Assembly: GCA_023101725.1 (NCBI GenBank)
Contig: JALJCO010009075.1
Coordinates: 186,001 to 250,000, forward strand
DNA from: Atherinomorus stipes
Lineage: Eukaryota; Chordata; Actinopteri; Atheriniformes; Atherinidae
Direction: 5' to 3'
DNA length: 64,000 bases
Translations under genes and position numbers: made by a program
Shown here: one piece after another, positions 12,361 to 23,763 of the stretch
Position numbering within the stretch: position 1 is the first letter of the stretch
Layout: each line of letters begins with the position of its first letter
The notes under the pieces: model-generated
Told to the model about the DNA's origin: nothing
The model's database searches: none
The model's input: the letters and a program-made list of their open reading frames with translations, nothing else

Positions 12361-13003
12361 AGAAGAACTAATTTTTTTCAACCTGGACCTTATTTCTAGA
12401 GTATACATGCATTTACTCACTGAGTAAAGTTTCTGCGTCAATTTGACTCCTTCGGAAGATATTACATGGAGTCGCCCTTTGGTGTACATCCAGTATCATG
12501 GCGGAGACGGGGCAGTCACTATATAAGACATTTTCTGCAGCAAAACTCCTTGATTTCATCAATGCTTTAAGTAGAGTGAACGAACGAATGAGTACTATTG
12601 TCCTGTGAGTTCATAGTTTCGCAAATTGTGTTTTTGTTGTTGTCTGAGTAGCAGCTGCTCTTCTCAGCTGTGCTACGGAAGCGCGCATCGTGAACCCGAG
12701 GCCCCAAAAAGTGTGTTGAACACCCTGATAGTTAACGGAAAGCTAAATCTGGACGCACGGGACAGTAGTACTTGTTCGTTTATTCCTTATACTTAAAGCA
12801 TTGGCAAAAATCAGGGAGTTTTGCTGCTGATAATATCTTATATAGTGACTGCCCCCATCTCCTCCATCATACTGGATGTACACCAAAGGGCGACTCAACG
12901 TAATATCTTCCGAAGAACTCAAATTGATGCAGAAACTTCACCTGTGAGTAAATGTACGTATATACTCCTGGGTCAAGGTTGGAAAAAAAAAGAAAGGTAT
13001 CCT
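12361..13003. mobile_element. piggyBac-like fold-back MITE, family B copy 1
   Basis: Complete copy of family B. The left arm, with TTTCAACCTGGACC, is mirrored by a right arm carrying the complement; both arms carry a GGAGTTTTGCTGC-type segment and TCTTCCGAAGGA-like motifs. TTAA precedes the left end (12357-12360); the right flank reads TTAT, a one-base change. There is no transposase. Confidence 0.72.
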
Positions 13004-14296
13004 TTATCAGTTATTTAGTTAGTTTTTTAGGCATTATCATTTCATTTGATAAAATACGGAAATTTAGTTACAAAGAATCCTTCACATGATTCTTGCTTCA
13101 GTATATTCTCTGCGGACCACTGCTTCAGATTTTGAACTGATAGTCCTCTCTTTCTTTCGTCCTCTCCCCTCCCACCGTCACCCTCCATCGACCTCCCTCC
13201 CTTCCCGGACAGGAGTCAGTGAACTCAGTTCAACTCCCTCTCATCCTATGAGCTGCCTTGTTATACGCCCAAGGCAGTAAAACAGCTGATAACGTAGAAG
13301 CACACTCATCATTTTAGAAAAAGTCTTCTTGTTTTCTGTGTTTTTATGTCATAATATTACGGCTCCTGTAGCATTTCACTCAGATTTGTGCTTTCTCTTG
13401 TTATTTTTTCATAGCTTGAACTTATCTCTGTCTTTTATGGGCTTTGTTGTGCGATTAAGCAATTATATAACCAGAAGAAACAACTTGTAATTCAGCTGCA
13501 TCATAGCATTATTATACAATTGGTTATAAATATGCAGCTGAATTGTTTTGTTGTATTAAAAACCATGCAAACCTTCAGTAATGAGGAGAGTTCATATCCA
13601 GTGTAAGGTAGCTTCATCTTTAAAGGGAAACACTAATAATCACTAATAATGGGAGATGTATCTGTCTGCTTTGAATATCAAAGCCTCATCTTTTCTTGTC
13701 CTACCTCCTGTGCTTCACGTCTCTCTTCCCCACCTTTATTTCCCTCCCAATAAGTCTTCCCCCCATCTTCACCTCATTGTTTCTCTCTTCCTCCCTACAG
13801 CAGTTCCCCTCTAAACTCAAATCAATGTGCTTGTTAGCAACTTCCTGGGTTTTTAGAGCATGTCATCACTCTTTCCGTTACTTCTTCCCTCCTCACAGAT
13901 ACACACCACAGCCTAGCGCACTCTCGGTAATGATTTCCCATACACTCCATCTGAAAGTCGAAGAGCTGAGAGAGAAAAAAAAAAAGCTGCTGTGGGGTAT
14001 AGGTGACTGCTTTTTCATTAGTAATATCTCTGGAGTTCTGTTTCATTAGCGATGCTGCTAAGATTCACATCTCCTCATGAAGTTACTTGTGTGACACAAC
14101 TGGGACTTAAAAATTGAAAAGGGACTATACTGCCTCTTCAGCTCAGTATCCTCAGTGTAATCACAGGAGTGTGTAGGTGTATCTTTTTTACGTATGTTCC
14201 TGTGAATTACGTTTTTTTTTTCTCACCTTTGAAAGTTAGAAAATTACTTGGGTTGTTATTTTAAGAGAGATATTACAATACTGCCTCCAATATGCA
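13004..14296. other. No gene seen; one hairpin
   Basis: Non-coding. Inverted arms AATTCAGCTGCAT (13489-13501) and its complement (13532-13544) flank a 30-base AT-rich loop. A pyrimidine-rich stretch ending in CTACAG near 13800 looks like an acceptor, but no coding exon follows it. Confidence 0.45.
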
Positions 14297-14830
14297 AAGC
14301 TCTATTTTATAAAGTGCTTTTAAATACCAAAGGTAACAAAGTGCTGTACAGGGGAGTGATATATAAAAATGATAATGATAATAAGAATAATAAAAGCAGT
14401 AAATAACAATAAAATATACCATAAAATATACCATGCAGATTCTGGCTTAATCATGGTGCTCTCTGGAGTCAAGGCCAGAGTAAAATGATGAGTTTTTAAA
14501 AAGGATTTAAATTCATTAACGGTCACAGCAGACCTCACAGAAAGAGGGAGACCATTTCAGAGCCTGGGGGCTACAATAGCAAGGCTCGGTCTCCCCAAGT
14601 CACAAGACGGGTCAGGGGGACAACCAGCAGCATCTGGTCTTCCGACCTCAGAGCTCTAGACGGACGATGCACATTCAGGAGCTCAGAGAGTTAAGTTGGC
14701 GCGAGACCATTCAAACATTTAAAAGCCAGGAGTAAAAACTTAAAAACAACTCTAACAGACACGGGCAGCCAGTGAAGAGAACGCAGTACTGGGCTGATGT
14801 GCTCCCATCGTCTTATCCCCGTTAACAAGC
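14297..14830 (-). mobile_element. L2-type LINE 3' fragment
   Basis: Read on the minus strand it encodes HISPVLRSLHWLPV followed by FKFLLLAFKCLNGLAP, the conserved C-terminal reverse-transcriptase tail of L2-like LINEs. Stops and frame changes follow, then a tail ending in the CACTTTATAAA-type 3' motif. It is 5'-truncated and dead. Its 5' edge abuts a truncated family B MITE. Confidence 0.75.
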
Positions 14831-14837
14831 AGGCAGC

Positions 14838-15264
14838 TTGAACGAGCGAACGAGTACTGTCGTCCTGAGTTCAGAGTTAACTCTCCGTTAGTTATTGTGG
14901 GGTTTCTCTGCACTCTACAGGCAGCGCATATTCCCGATGCACGCTTCCGTAGTACAGCTGAGAAGAGCAGCTTGCTACCCACACAAAAAAAAAAAAAAAA
15001 AAACACAATTCGTGAAACTCTGAACTCACAGGACAATAGTCTCGTTTGTTTGTTCCTTCTACTTAAAGCATTGATGAAATGAAGGAGTTTTTGCTGCAGA
15101 TAATGTCTTATAGAAAGGCTGCCCCGTCTCTCACATATGGATGTATGCCACAGAACGACTTAAAGTAGTATCTTCCGAAGGAGTCAAAGAGATACAGAAA
15201 TTTTACTCGTGAGCATAAACTCCTAAAAATAAGGTCCAGGTTGGAAAAAAAAGGAAATTATCTT
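14838..15264. mobile_element. piggyBac-like MITE, family B copy 2 (left end missing)
   Basis: From GAACGAGCGAACGAGTACTG onward it aligns with copy 1, and it reaches a right end followed by TTAA (15265-15268). The left arm is missing and replaced by the L2 fragment. An A19 run interrupts the centre near 14985. Confidence 0.65.
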
Positions 15265-16696
15265 TTAAAACTAGCACTGATAACACAAAAAGATGTGATA
15301 GTAACAACTTTGCTTGGAGAACAGTGGGCACGATGGCAGCTATGTGCGGTGGAGAGCAGCTTCTATCTTATCCTTTGTGTTGTTGAGAGCCGCTAAGTGA
15401 GGTCAAACTCTGTTGGCTGAGGGGACAAAACAGTTAGCTCTGGCTTGATGAGGTAACATAAAAATAGGCTTGACTGACAGGTAAGGTAAGGGTGTGTGTG
15501 TGTAAAACAGCGCCCGTGTGTTTTGATTCATCCTCGATCCTGGTTCTAAGGAGTTTTCTATCCAGGAGTGTTGGAAGTGAGTAGGCTCCAAGACCCGCAA
15601 ACATACCAAAGCAAGCTTTTGTAAAGCCGACACGATCAGCCGTCCATCACTTACCTTTCTCTCACTGAGCTTTAGTGTTCGCAGCAACCAACCCAAGGCA
15701 AACAAAAAAAAAAAAAAAAAACAAGGAGAAAGACACAAACTAGAGGTCAAACAGAATGAACTGTAATCTCAAGCTATAAAACATTTAGCTTCTCCTAAAC
15801 AGCATGGCCCATTTTTCTTCTATCACCCTTTCCCTCTCTCTTCTCTCTGTTCTCAGCTGTTCTTAAAACAAAATCTTTGAAAGACACAATTTTGGCAAGA
15901 TAATACACACACACCTTGAAAATTGAATGAAGCCATTCAGAATTGAGCGGCAGCTAAAGTGAGGCATTGGAGGTACACTACAGGATGCCAGAATAACTAC
16001 ATTTTAGTTTGAATTGGCTGAGCTTGACTTTTTTAATTAACAGTGATGAAGCACCTGAATATGAAATCTTTGACATTTGCCAGTACACCGTAACCCCTTA
16101 GTGAAACTGTATTTTACAAATCATGACAGTACTAGATGACGTTGCTTAGATAAACTCATTTAATGATCCTGATTCTCGAAAAGGAAACAGTCTTTGTATA
16201 TCAGTGACATTCTGGTTCTACAAGCTAGAACCAGAATAGAACTGTGGTCAGCTGCCTACACTCTGTCTCCCAGCTTCAAGTCCACTCGGTTCAGCTAAAA
16301 GCCTGCGATGCCGACACACCGAGGGAACTCAGAACTGTATGGAGCGACCCAGAACAGCACAAGCAGACCCACAACTGTCAAGGAACTGCACCGGTTTGAC
16401 ATAGAGCCCGGCATGACCGAGGAGAGGCACTCGTTCTCCTGCGTTAGCTCGCGGCTTACTGGCTAATGGGTTACCTGCTTGCTGTGGCAAATAATTAGCC
16501 TTTAAAAAATGAGAAGATAAAAACTTACATGGTTCCAGTCGAGTTTTAAATGTTTTTTAAATGTTTTTTTAAAAACTCATCTATGTAGGTTCGCTTGTTT
16601 CTGTTACATAGATCATTATGAAGAATGTTTTGGTCTACAAAAAATGGCAAAAAATGACAAAAACGTGTCATCATCATATCAAAGGTAGAGTCCAGA
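15265..16696. other. No gene seen; one perfect hairpin
   Basis: Non-coding. A perfect 11-bp inverted repeat (TTCTGGTTCTA, 16210-16220 and 16226-16236) with a 5-base loop opens a GC-richer patch up to about 16480 that I cannot assign. Confidence 0.45.
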
Positions 16697-17205
16697 GTTT
16701 TCCCCCTGAAAATAAAAGCTAGACTTCTGTGAGTGAAATCCAGCTTAATGCGCACTTTTTGGCCTCTGCTTTCGTGTGGCGGTGAGTTTTGTTTAGAACT
16801 CCCCCTCCCCTGACTGTATTTTGCATTTTCTCTTTGTTTTGGTGTATTCGGGACTTTTCTGGGTGATTTGTGTGTTGTCTTCAGCCAATGACAGAGCTAA
16901 GAGCATGGCGTTCTGTTGGGATAAACTCGCCGATTGGAGTAATTTTTTTTTTTTAAACGTCGACTGGAGCTGACACCAGATTCACTCAAATTCTCGATAA
17001 AAATGGCAGACGCAGCAAAGAAAAGGAGGTATTTTGCAGCAAAATGAGCTTTAGATAGTGCACACTCGAAAACCATGTGTTAATATTGGTTTGGCTTTCA
17101 CCCGCTTTCTGGCTTTGAAGGAGATGCTTGGGGCTGAAGAGCAATGTGACCACTAGCCCGAGGGGAGGGGCTCTCAGTTTGAAAACTGTATACAAACAGA
17201 AATGG
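16697..17205 (+). repeat. Dispersed repeat family F, copy 1 (broken coding-like segment)
   Basis: Aligns over about 500 bp with 43600-44075. Both hold an ATGGCAGAYGCAGC start followed by a basic KKR/EKR stretch and an ALDSA(R/H)SKT motif. In this copy stop codons interrupt the frame soon after the start and again downstream. The upstream 300 bp is conserved too, so the repeat includes what would be a 5' leader. The family is not identified. Confidence 0.55.
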
Positions 17206-18764
17206 GGGAACATTCTGGTTTCTACCTTTAACTTAATAAAGCAGCACTTCTAAGCGTTGGCAGATTTTTGCACTTTGGTGGCTCCCAGTGAAGGCTAATG
17301 CAGTGTTTGTTTTGCATCCTGTCTCTTTACTAAACTCTCTCCAACCGGTAAAAGTCAATCTGATGTTGACTCATCAAATATCCTACTCTGCCACTTCCTC
17401 GTTATTTTCCTCATTTCCTCTCATAACGCCCCATTGTATTTTAGCAATTTTAGAATCAGTCTAAAACAGTCAGTGCATTGATTTCCAGTTAGGTGGTGCG
17501 GAAAAGTGATACGCATCTGTAACGTGATACTCCAGCCTGGGGAAAAAAGTGTAAAAATGCCAGTTCTCATCCCCAGGACACTACAGGGCAGTTATGGCTT
17601 CAGAAATGTATTTAATAAACATTAGTGACAATGAGTCAGAAGCTAAGCACTGTACAGTGCTACTTTACACACACATTTTACATCAGCAAGCTTATTGAGT
17701 CCACTAATTTTCAACTTTATAAACTACAACCTGACTCTCAGAAAACACAGAGTTCAACTTTGTTTGCTTGGCAAAACCAACTTTATAAATCACCTGAAAA
17801 GATGGATGGAAATTCTGCTGAATTCCTCTGGGATCGCAGCCCTTTGCCAAGAAGAGAAGAAGATTGTGGATTCAGTCCAAGTAAAGAGTGGACTGGGATT
17901 CTGTAGGTCTCAAAGGCAACAAAGTCTCCGCACTTATCTCCTTAAAGCTACCGACAAAGGAAAAAAAATGCATTTAAGGATTTGCTTGCACACAGATTTT
18001 CTTTTCTAAAAACTCTCAATGATCTCCTTATAAATATTTGTAAAGCCATACAGTTACTCACGTAGGAATAAGAAACCATCTCATTTTGAAATTGTGGCTG
18101 GAACAGATTACATCATTAGCCTGGACTGCACTGGTTATATCAATAAATTGTTCTGTTTTAGTGAAGTGCCTGAGGTTTTACTGTACTTTAAAATAGTAAC
18201 ACTGAGGGAATACTGGATCAGATATGTAGGAAATCATGTGCTTTTAACGGCACTAATTTATTTTACTGCTTGATTAACACACGCACGGTCTGTGCCCTAC
18301 CTGCCCCCACCCAAAAAAACCTGATTCAAGCCCCCTTAAAGGTGACACATTGAGATTTAATTTATTTTACACAAATTTCACAAGTAAATATAACTATTTA
18401 TTTAGACGTCAAGTAAAAGAATTTCATAGAAAAATTCAATTAGTTTGATGGGCATATTTACATATTTCCCATCATGCATTGCGGTACTGTTGTCTTTTCT
18501 GCACTGTGAGTTAAATGTCCATCTAATCCCAACACTCTTTCCCAGTTTGTCACATATCATGTCCAAGCATAGTTAAAGCAAGCTTTACTCTATATATAGG
18601 GTGAGCATGTCTACACCAATTGCTTAAAGAGGTCACTGAGGTGGTGACTAATGAAAAAATCCTTGTCATGTAGACTTCTCTTACAAGCATGACCTGAGCT
18701 GATTGCATCATATAAACCTCTGTCCTCAGTTAATTTGTTATAATTGAGTCAATTGAACATAAAA
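17206..18764. other. No gene seen
   Basis: Non-coding. Two overlapping short frames at 17625-18009 (+) lack domains and splice signals. Confidence 0.5.
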
Positions 18765-19030
18765 AACAACTTCCAGTAAGCCATGTAAGTAATTTAACTC
18801 CACTGAACTTCTTTATTTTGTGTTGAAATAACATAATCATGATAATTTACATTTATTAAATGTTATTATTTCCATTTTAAGCAATTGAATAAAAATGTGG
18901 TGGACTAACTCAATTATATTACTACTGCAATGATGGATAAAACTTGAGTTCACTCAACATATACTTATTGGATGGAAAAACTGCCCTCAATTTAATTGAG
19001 TGGACCCAATGAATCATTTCTTTGAGTGTA
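18765..19030. mobile_element. MITE-like repeat with TTGAGT/ACTCAA motifs
   Basis: Several TTGAGT and ACTCAA motifs in both orientations, ending with TCATTTCTTTGAGTGTA. This resembles a short teleost DNA-transposon derivative (recalled). Ends and target duplication are not resolved. Confidence 0.35.
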
Positions 19031-19585
19031 GTTTCAGCAAGAAGCTCAAAATAACATTGCGGTTGCTGGAATGGATACCAAGAAGGGACTTTTAAATGGA
19101 AAATTTAGCTTTAAAGTTTTGCTAGCAGGAAAAGTGAGAGCCATTTCCATCAAGGACCATGGAATGTTGTTTATGGGTTTCTGTACAGAAACTACTGATG
19201 CTCACTCTTCAGTCTTTTCTCTCTGTTCTAGTTCTTATCATTTCTTCTCTTAACTTTCATTTCTCTCTTGTCAAGCCCAGCAATATGATGTAAAATGCAG
19301 TTATAAACAAATACTTAATCAAAGAAATAAAATGAATAAGCCATGCGCTGTGGCATGCTCAATACTGTATATTTCACACCATTGACCATGTGGGGCGCGA
19401 TCTGGTGAGCATGGCTGCGCTCATGGACATGATGTAAAGCCGAGGTTAGACTCGTTTACCTTACAATGTTGTACAGATTTACAGATTACAACCAAACAGA
19501 GCAGGCAGCGGTGGCTCAGTCGAGTGGGTGCAAGTATGTGAAAACTAATGGCTAGCGAGAGGGTAGAGGTGAATGGACTTTTACT

Positions 19586-19778
19586 CCATAACCCAGAAAA
19601 TGGGTTATTCTTTGAAAAATAACCCAGAAATGGTAATAACCAAAACAACCCAAGAATTGGGTCACATATTAGCCATGTAACCCATAAAATAAGTTATTCC
19701 CTGAAACAAACAACCCATAATTTTTAACCCAAATAACCCAGAATATGGGTTGAAGAAATAACCCAGGAGCTTTTACAG
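19586..19778. mobile_element. AACCCA/TGGGTT MITE-like repeat, copy 2
   Basis: Dense AACCCA and TGGGTTAT motifs in both orientations, comparable with 3105-3295. The right end reads GGAGCTTTTACAGTA, typical of this kind of repeat. Confidence 0.5.
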
Positions 19779-21440
19779 TACGGTGGATGTCCTAGGGAAG
19801 ACCCCGGCACACATTCAGACGGAACCTCTTTTTTTTTTGCAAAATTATGTGCAGAAATATCTTCATTGTTCTTAGTGTGGACAACCTTCAGCTCAGTGCA
19901 AACTCCAACACGGTGTTGCTGATGCCATGCAGCTAAAAAGATCTGACTCCTTTCTTTGGGTAAAAGAAATAATGAACCCTGGCTTGAAAGATTATGAACC
20001 ACATGATGGTTTTTAATTAGCTCTTAGTGTGATGGTGCATGGCTACCTCTGATAAATGAGCACGCAGCACCTGCCGTGTAAGCACAAACTCATAATTTTT
20101 TATGTTGAGAAAGTGAGCATTCATGCATGAAACGAAAATAAAAATAGATACATCATCAGTTATGTGTATGATAAAAAAAAAAAGACTCAACACCTGGGAG
20201 AGACTTTGTGAATACTGGACGCAGGCTTTTTATCCGTCCTTTACCCATCATTTGACGTTTACCAGCAATTCATTATGCAGATGAATAGCCTCTATATGTG
20301 TTGTGGGTCAGTGTCAACCCTACTCTCTATGCACTCATTACAACATTTCATATCATCTTTAAAACTTGCAGCACAGTGAGTTAAATTGAAATCAGGCACA
20401 CCAATTAATCATGCCTGTGCCAAGCACCACTAAAATGAGGTCAGAAACTTCTTATTTCCCACATTTTCCTTTGACAAGCCTGACAGCGCTTTTTAGTTAT
20501 ATCAGAGCCCTTGTTGTCTCTGCTTTGTTGAAGCGAGCGACTGATACGAGCAAAGTCAAGCATAATTGGGTTGTGGTTCTCACATACTCTATTTCATAAG
20601 ATGCCCTTGAAGCTGCTGAGAGTTAACATGAGAACAACACATTACGCTCAGCGATGCCATCAGTGTCTGAGCTTCATAAAGGCTTCAAAGGAACGTGCTG
20701 TCAAAGCCAGGCTCAAACTCGTGTCAGCACACCTGATATTTCTGAGCCGTCTGCAGGAGAAAAGTGGCCCATTTAAAGGCAGTCAGCCTTGAAATTAGAC
20801 CGAGTGAGGAGCAGTGTTGATTTCACTAAATCCAAATAGATTACAGTTTCTTTCCTCACTTTTGCATTGCTTTGTGATTTCCAAATTTATGTCTATTGTA
20901 TGTGTTCTTTTAAGTTTATGCAGCTAATTTCAGATGATAATCGAATGTGAAAATTCATAAGTCATAACTCACTGACAGCTCTTTCTGTTAATGCTGGAAA
21001 TGTCAAAGTACACAAATTGTCCCCACATGTTCTTCCCAGCTTTATTTTTCAGACAAACATTGTGTTTCTGCTCCATTAGTGTGATTAAGAGTCAATAACA
21101 CTTCCATCTCACAGAAACTTGCACTAAAGCAAGAAGCTTGAAGATCCTTTACACGTTATACATGGCATAAATCACCACAGATTTACTCTGTGAACTGATA
21201 ATTTCTTAAACAAAAACCAACCTGTGTGACAAATCTGTCCTCTTCTCAGAGTCACGTTTAACTATTGATTATAGATTATACATAGATTGAAGCTCCACTT
21301 ATTAACTGAAATATGTGGAAGTAAAAATGTACTGATCCTAAGCTGATCAATGACGGTGTGAAACCTGTGGCCCGCTGCTGTGTGACATAAGGGGGTAGGA
21401 AAATATTGATATGCCGATATATTATGTTGCAAAACCATAT
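19779..21440. other. No gene seen
   Basis: Non-coding; 20240-20800 is repeat-poor and more base-balanced than its surroundings, but no exon is evident. Confidence 0.45.
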
Positions 21441-21625
21441 GAAAAAAGAAAAAGAGGAAAAAAAAAAAAAAAGAAAAAAAAGAAAAAAAAGAAAAAAAAA
21501 AAAAGAGGGGAGGGAAAGGGGCCGGACGAAAACGGAGGCGGGACCGAGCCCGCCCAGAGGGGAAAAAAAAAAGAAAAAAGAAAAAAAAAAAAAAAAAAAA
21601 AAGGGGGAAAGAAAAAAGAAAACGA
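21441..21625. repeat. Homopurine tract with embedded GC-rich block
   Basis: A-runs and GAAAAA units surround a GC-rich island (GGGGCCGGACGAAAACGG and following bases). Open frames of 74-127 codons here are translations of the tract and are not genes. Confidence 0.75.
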
Positions 21626-21769
21626 TATAAAAAGAAATGTAATGATATTTTTCTAACAAAATCTTGTGAGATCTTGTTCTATCAGTGTTACATCCCAGCT
21701 CTGCTAGGGATCAGAGACATGAACAAAGGACTGGTTTCAAGATGTTGAAAGGTGGAGTAAAGATGTTTT

Positions 21770-22179
21770 GTAGTTCATGGAGGCAAATTAAGGCATAAAC
21801 ATAAAACCTGGAAAAACTGTAAACTGAAAAAGGAGATGGGGTTAGAGGTGCTGCTCAAACAAATGAAATCTAAAGACAAAGCCTAAACTAAAGAAAGAGC
21901 CAAAAGGGGAAAACCAACACAAACCTAATCTACAAATTCTAAGAACCAAAAATGGAACGAGCAGCACCAATAAGCTAAAAAACTGTTACCAAAACCCAAC
22001 AATAACAAAGCAAGGCCTAGCTATCCCAACTCCAACACAAACCCAGTGTAAAATGCCAACAGAACTCCAGACCAAAGAACTAAACCATTTACCACACAGA
22101 AACCTGGAAATCAAAACTAAAGAAGCCCAAACTAAAGTCACCAAAAACCACAAACTAAAGGACAAACTATTTCCAAATC
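21770..22179. repeat. AC-rich, G-poor degenerate repeat
   Basis: Strongly strand-asymmetric: recurring AAACTAAAG, ACCAAAAACC and CCAACA motifs with few T or G. It looks like a decayed minisatellite or the interior of an element, and ends where family B copy 3 begins. Confidence 0.5.
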
Positions 22180-22214
22180 AACGAGTTGTCCTGCGAGTTC
22201 AGAGTTAACTCTAA

Positions 22215-23412
22215 GGGTGCATTCAGATAGCCTGGTACACCAGCCTGACTAACGCCATGTATGAGATACACGGCAAGTCAGTCTGGATTCCCTCCATTGG
22301 AGAATGATTCCACTCCGGTAAAAAATTAACCGGACCAATCACAGCGCAGCAGTAGAGATTATTAACAGATGAACGTTAAACTCCTCCGACATCTCCGCCG
22401 CTGTTTCTGCTCTGTTTTGGTGCGTAACTAACAGCTTCCGGGTCATAGTCACATGACGTGCGACACAAACGCTTTCTCATATTCGTAGTTCAGCAATAAA
22501 CAATGCTGACATGTAACAGAGTATTTATAATAATAAAACCAAACATTCTATGTTAATATACACAAGAAAACTACATTAAATAGAGAGGGAAAAACAACGT
22601 GTAAACGCTGACTTCCGGCGTTGCCATAGCAACGTAGCAACAGAGTGCCGAGCTACGCCAGCTACAGTCACTTCTGATTGGTTCTCTCCGGTTCACTTTC
22701 CTCCTGTTAGTCCCGCCTCTTGTCTCGCATTGGAAATCAGTCTCCAACGGAGGGAATCCAGACTGACCTGCCGTGTATCTCATACATGGCGTCAGGCTGG
22801 TGTGCCAGGCTAGCATTCAGAAAGCATAGTCCGCGAGTCTCGGTCTGTTTGGGGACTCAGTTTGGTTGGGGGCGGGGGTGGTCTTCCTGACCAAGATCGC
22901 GTTCACGTTGCACTATTGCCAAAAGAGCCAAACGGGCCAAGAATGAGAATCTCAGGTGGTGCTGCTTTCGGATTCACTGTAGGCAAGGACAAGACGCACA
23001 AACAAGAAGGTTCTCACAACTTCTGTTCCCTCCTCAAAGAGACATTATTTTAGTACGAGGAGCTGGATTTGATTTCATCAGATCAAATATCGATTAAAGC
23101 TTTTACTTCCTCGTAACTCCACGTCTGACCACGAGCCATCTTTATAAGCACTGCAGTCCCACACGTGTGTTTGTTGTCGTAGCGTTTACCCATGTTGTCC
23201 AACGTTTGACCCACAATGCAATGCAGTTTGTAGTCCACCTCCTGTCTTTGGTTCACTTGAATCGGACCGAGACCTGCGTTTGCAGGCGGACCGAGTCCGG
23301 TTGTTTGTTCCGGATCAGAGTCCGTTTGCGCATTCACAACTCCCCTAAACGAAGTGGACTTTCCGAGCAAACGGACTCTGATTCGAATCAAAAAAGCTTT
23401 GTGAATGCGCCC
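22215..23412. mobile_element. Harbinger-like MITE, family C copy 1 (middle layer)
   Basis: Ends GGGTGCATTCAGA and GAATGCGCCC are inverted repeats flanked by TAA (22212-22214, 23413-23415). A 3-bp TWA duplication with GGG-starting ends fits PIF/Harbinger. The interior is CpG-rich with repeated GAGTCCGTTTG-type motifs. Element D interrupts it 13 bp from the left end. Confidence 0.75.
22228..22812. mobile_element. Fold-back element D with 9-bp duplication (inner layer)
   Basis: Arms of about 90 bp (22228-22318 and 22722-22812) start TAGCCTGGYACACCAGCC and are highly similar. GCATTCAGA stands on both sides (22219-22227 and 22813-22821) and is part of the family C end. A 9-bp duplication and long arms would suit a Mutator-like MITE, but this is inference. 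No coding sequence. Confidence 0.78.
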
Positions 23413-23763
23413 TAAGTTATTGGGGGGGTTTCTTTGCACTCTACAGGATGCACGCGTTCCCGATTCGCGCTGCTGCAGTACATTTGAGAAGAGCAGCTCG
23501 TTATCTAAACACCAAAAAACTGCAATCCGTAAAACTCTAAACTCGCAGGTCAATATTTGTTCGTGCGTTTATTCTATTTGAAGCATTGATGAAATAAATA
23601 AAGGCTGCCCCATCTCTCCCATTATACTGGATCTACATTAAAGGACGATTCAACGTAATATCTTCTGAAGGAGTCAAAATGATACAGAAATTTTACTGGT
23701 GAGTAACTGCATGGATAAACTCCTAGAAATAAGGTCCAGGTTGACAAACACAAATTATATATT

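Larger units (their letters stand above)
22180..23763. mobile_element. piggyBac-like MITE, family B copy 3 (outer layer of a nest)
   Basis: The left piece (22180-22214) and the right piece (23413-23763) together align with the 3' two thirds of copy 2, and TTAA follows the right end (23764-23767). The left arm is truncated. The gap between the pieces is family C copy 1. Confidence 0.65.

Noticed and set aside
13780..13860. Exon suggested by a pyrimidine tract ending in CTACAG
   Set aside because: The following frames match nothing in MGAT5B and no donor with suitable phase was found.
21276..21659. 127-codon Phe-rich minus frame that mimics a membrane protein
   Set aside because: Translation of a homopurine tract; the hydrophobicity is an artefact.
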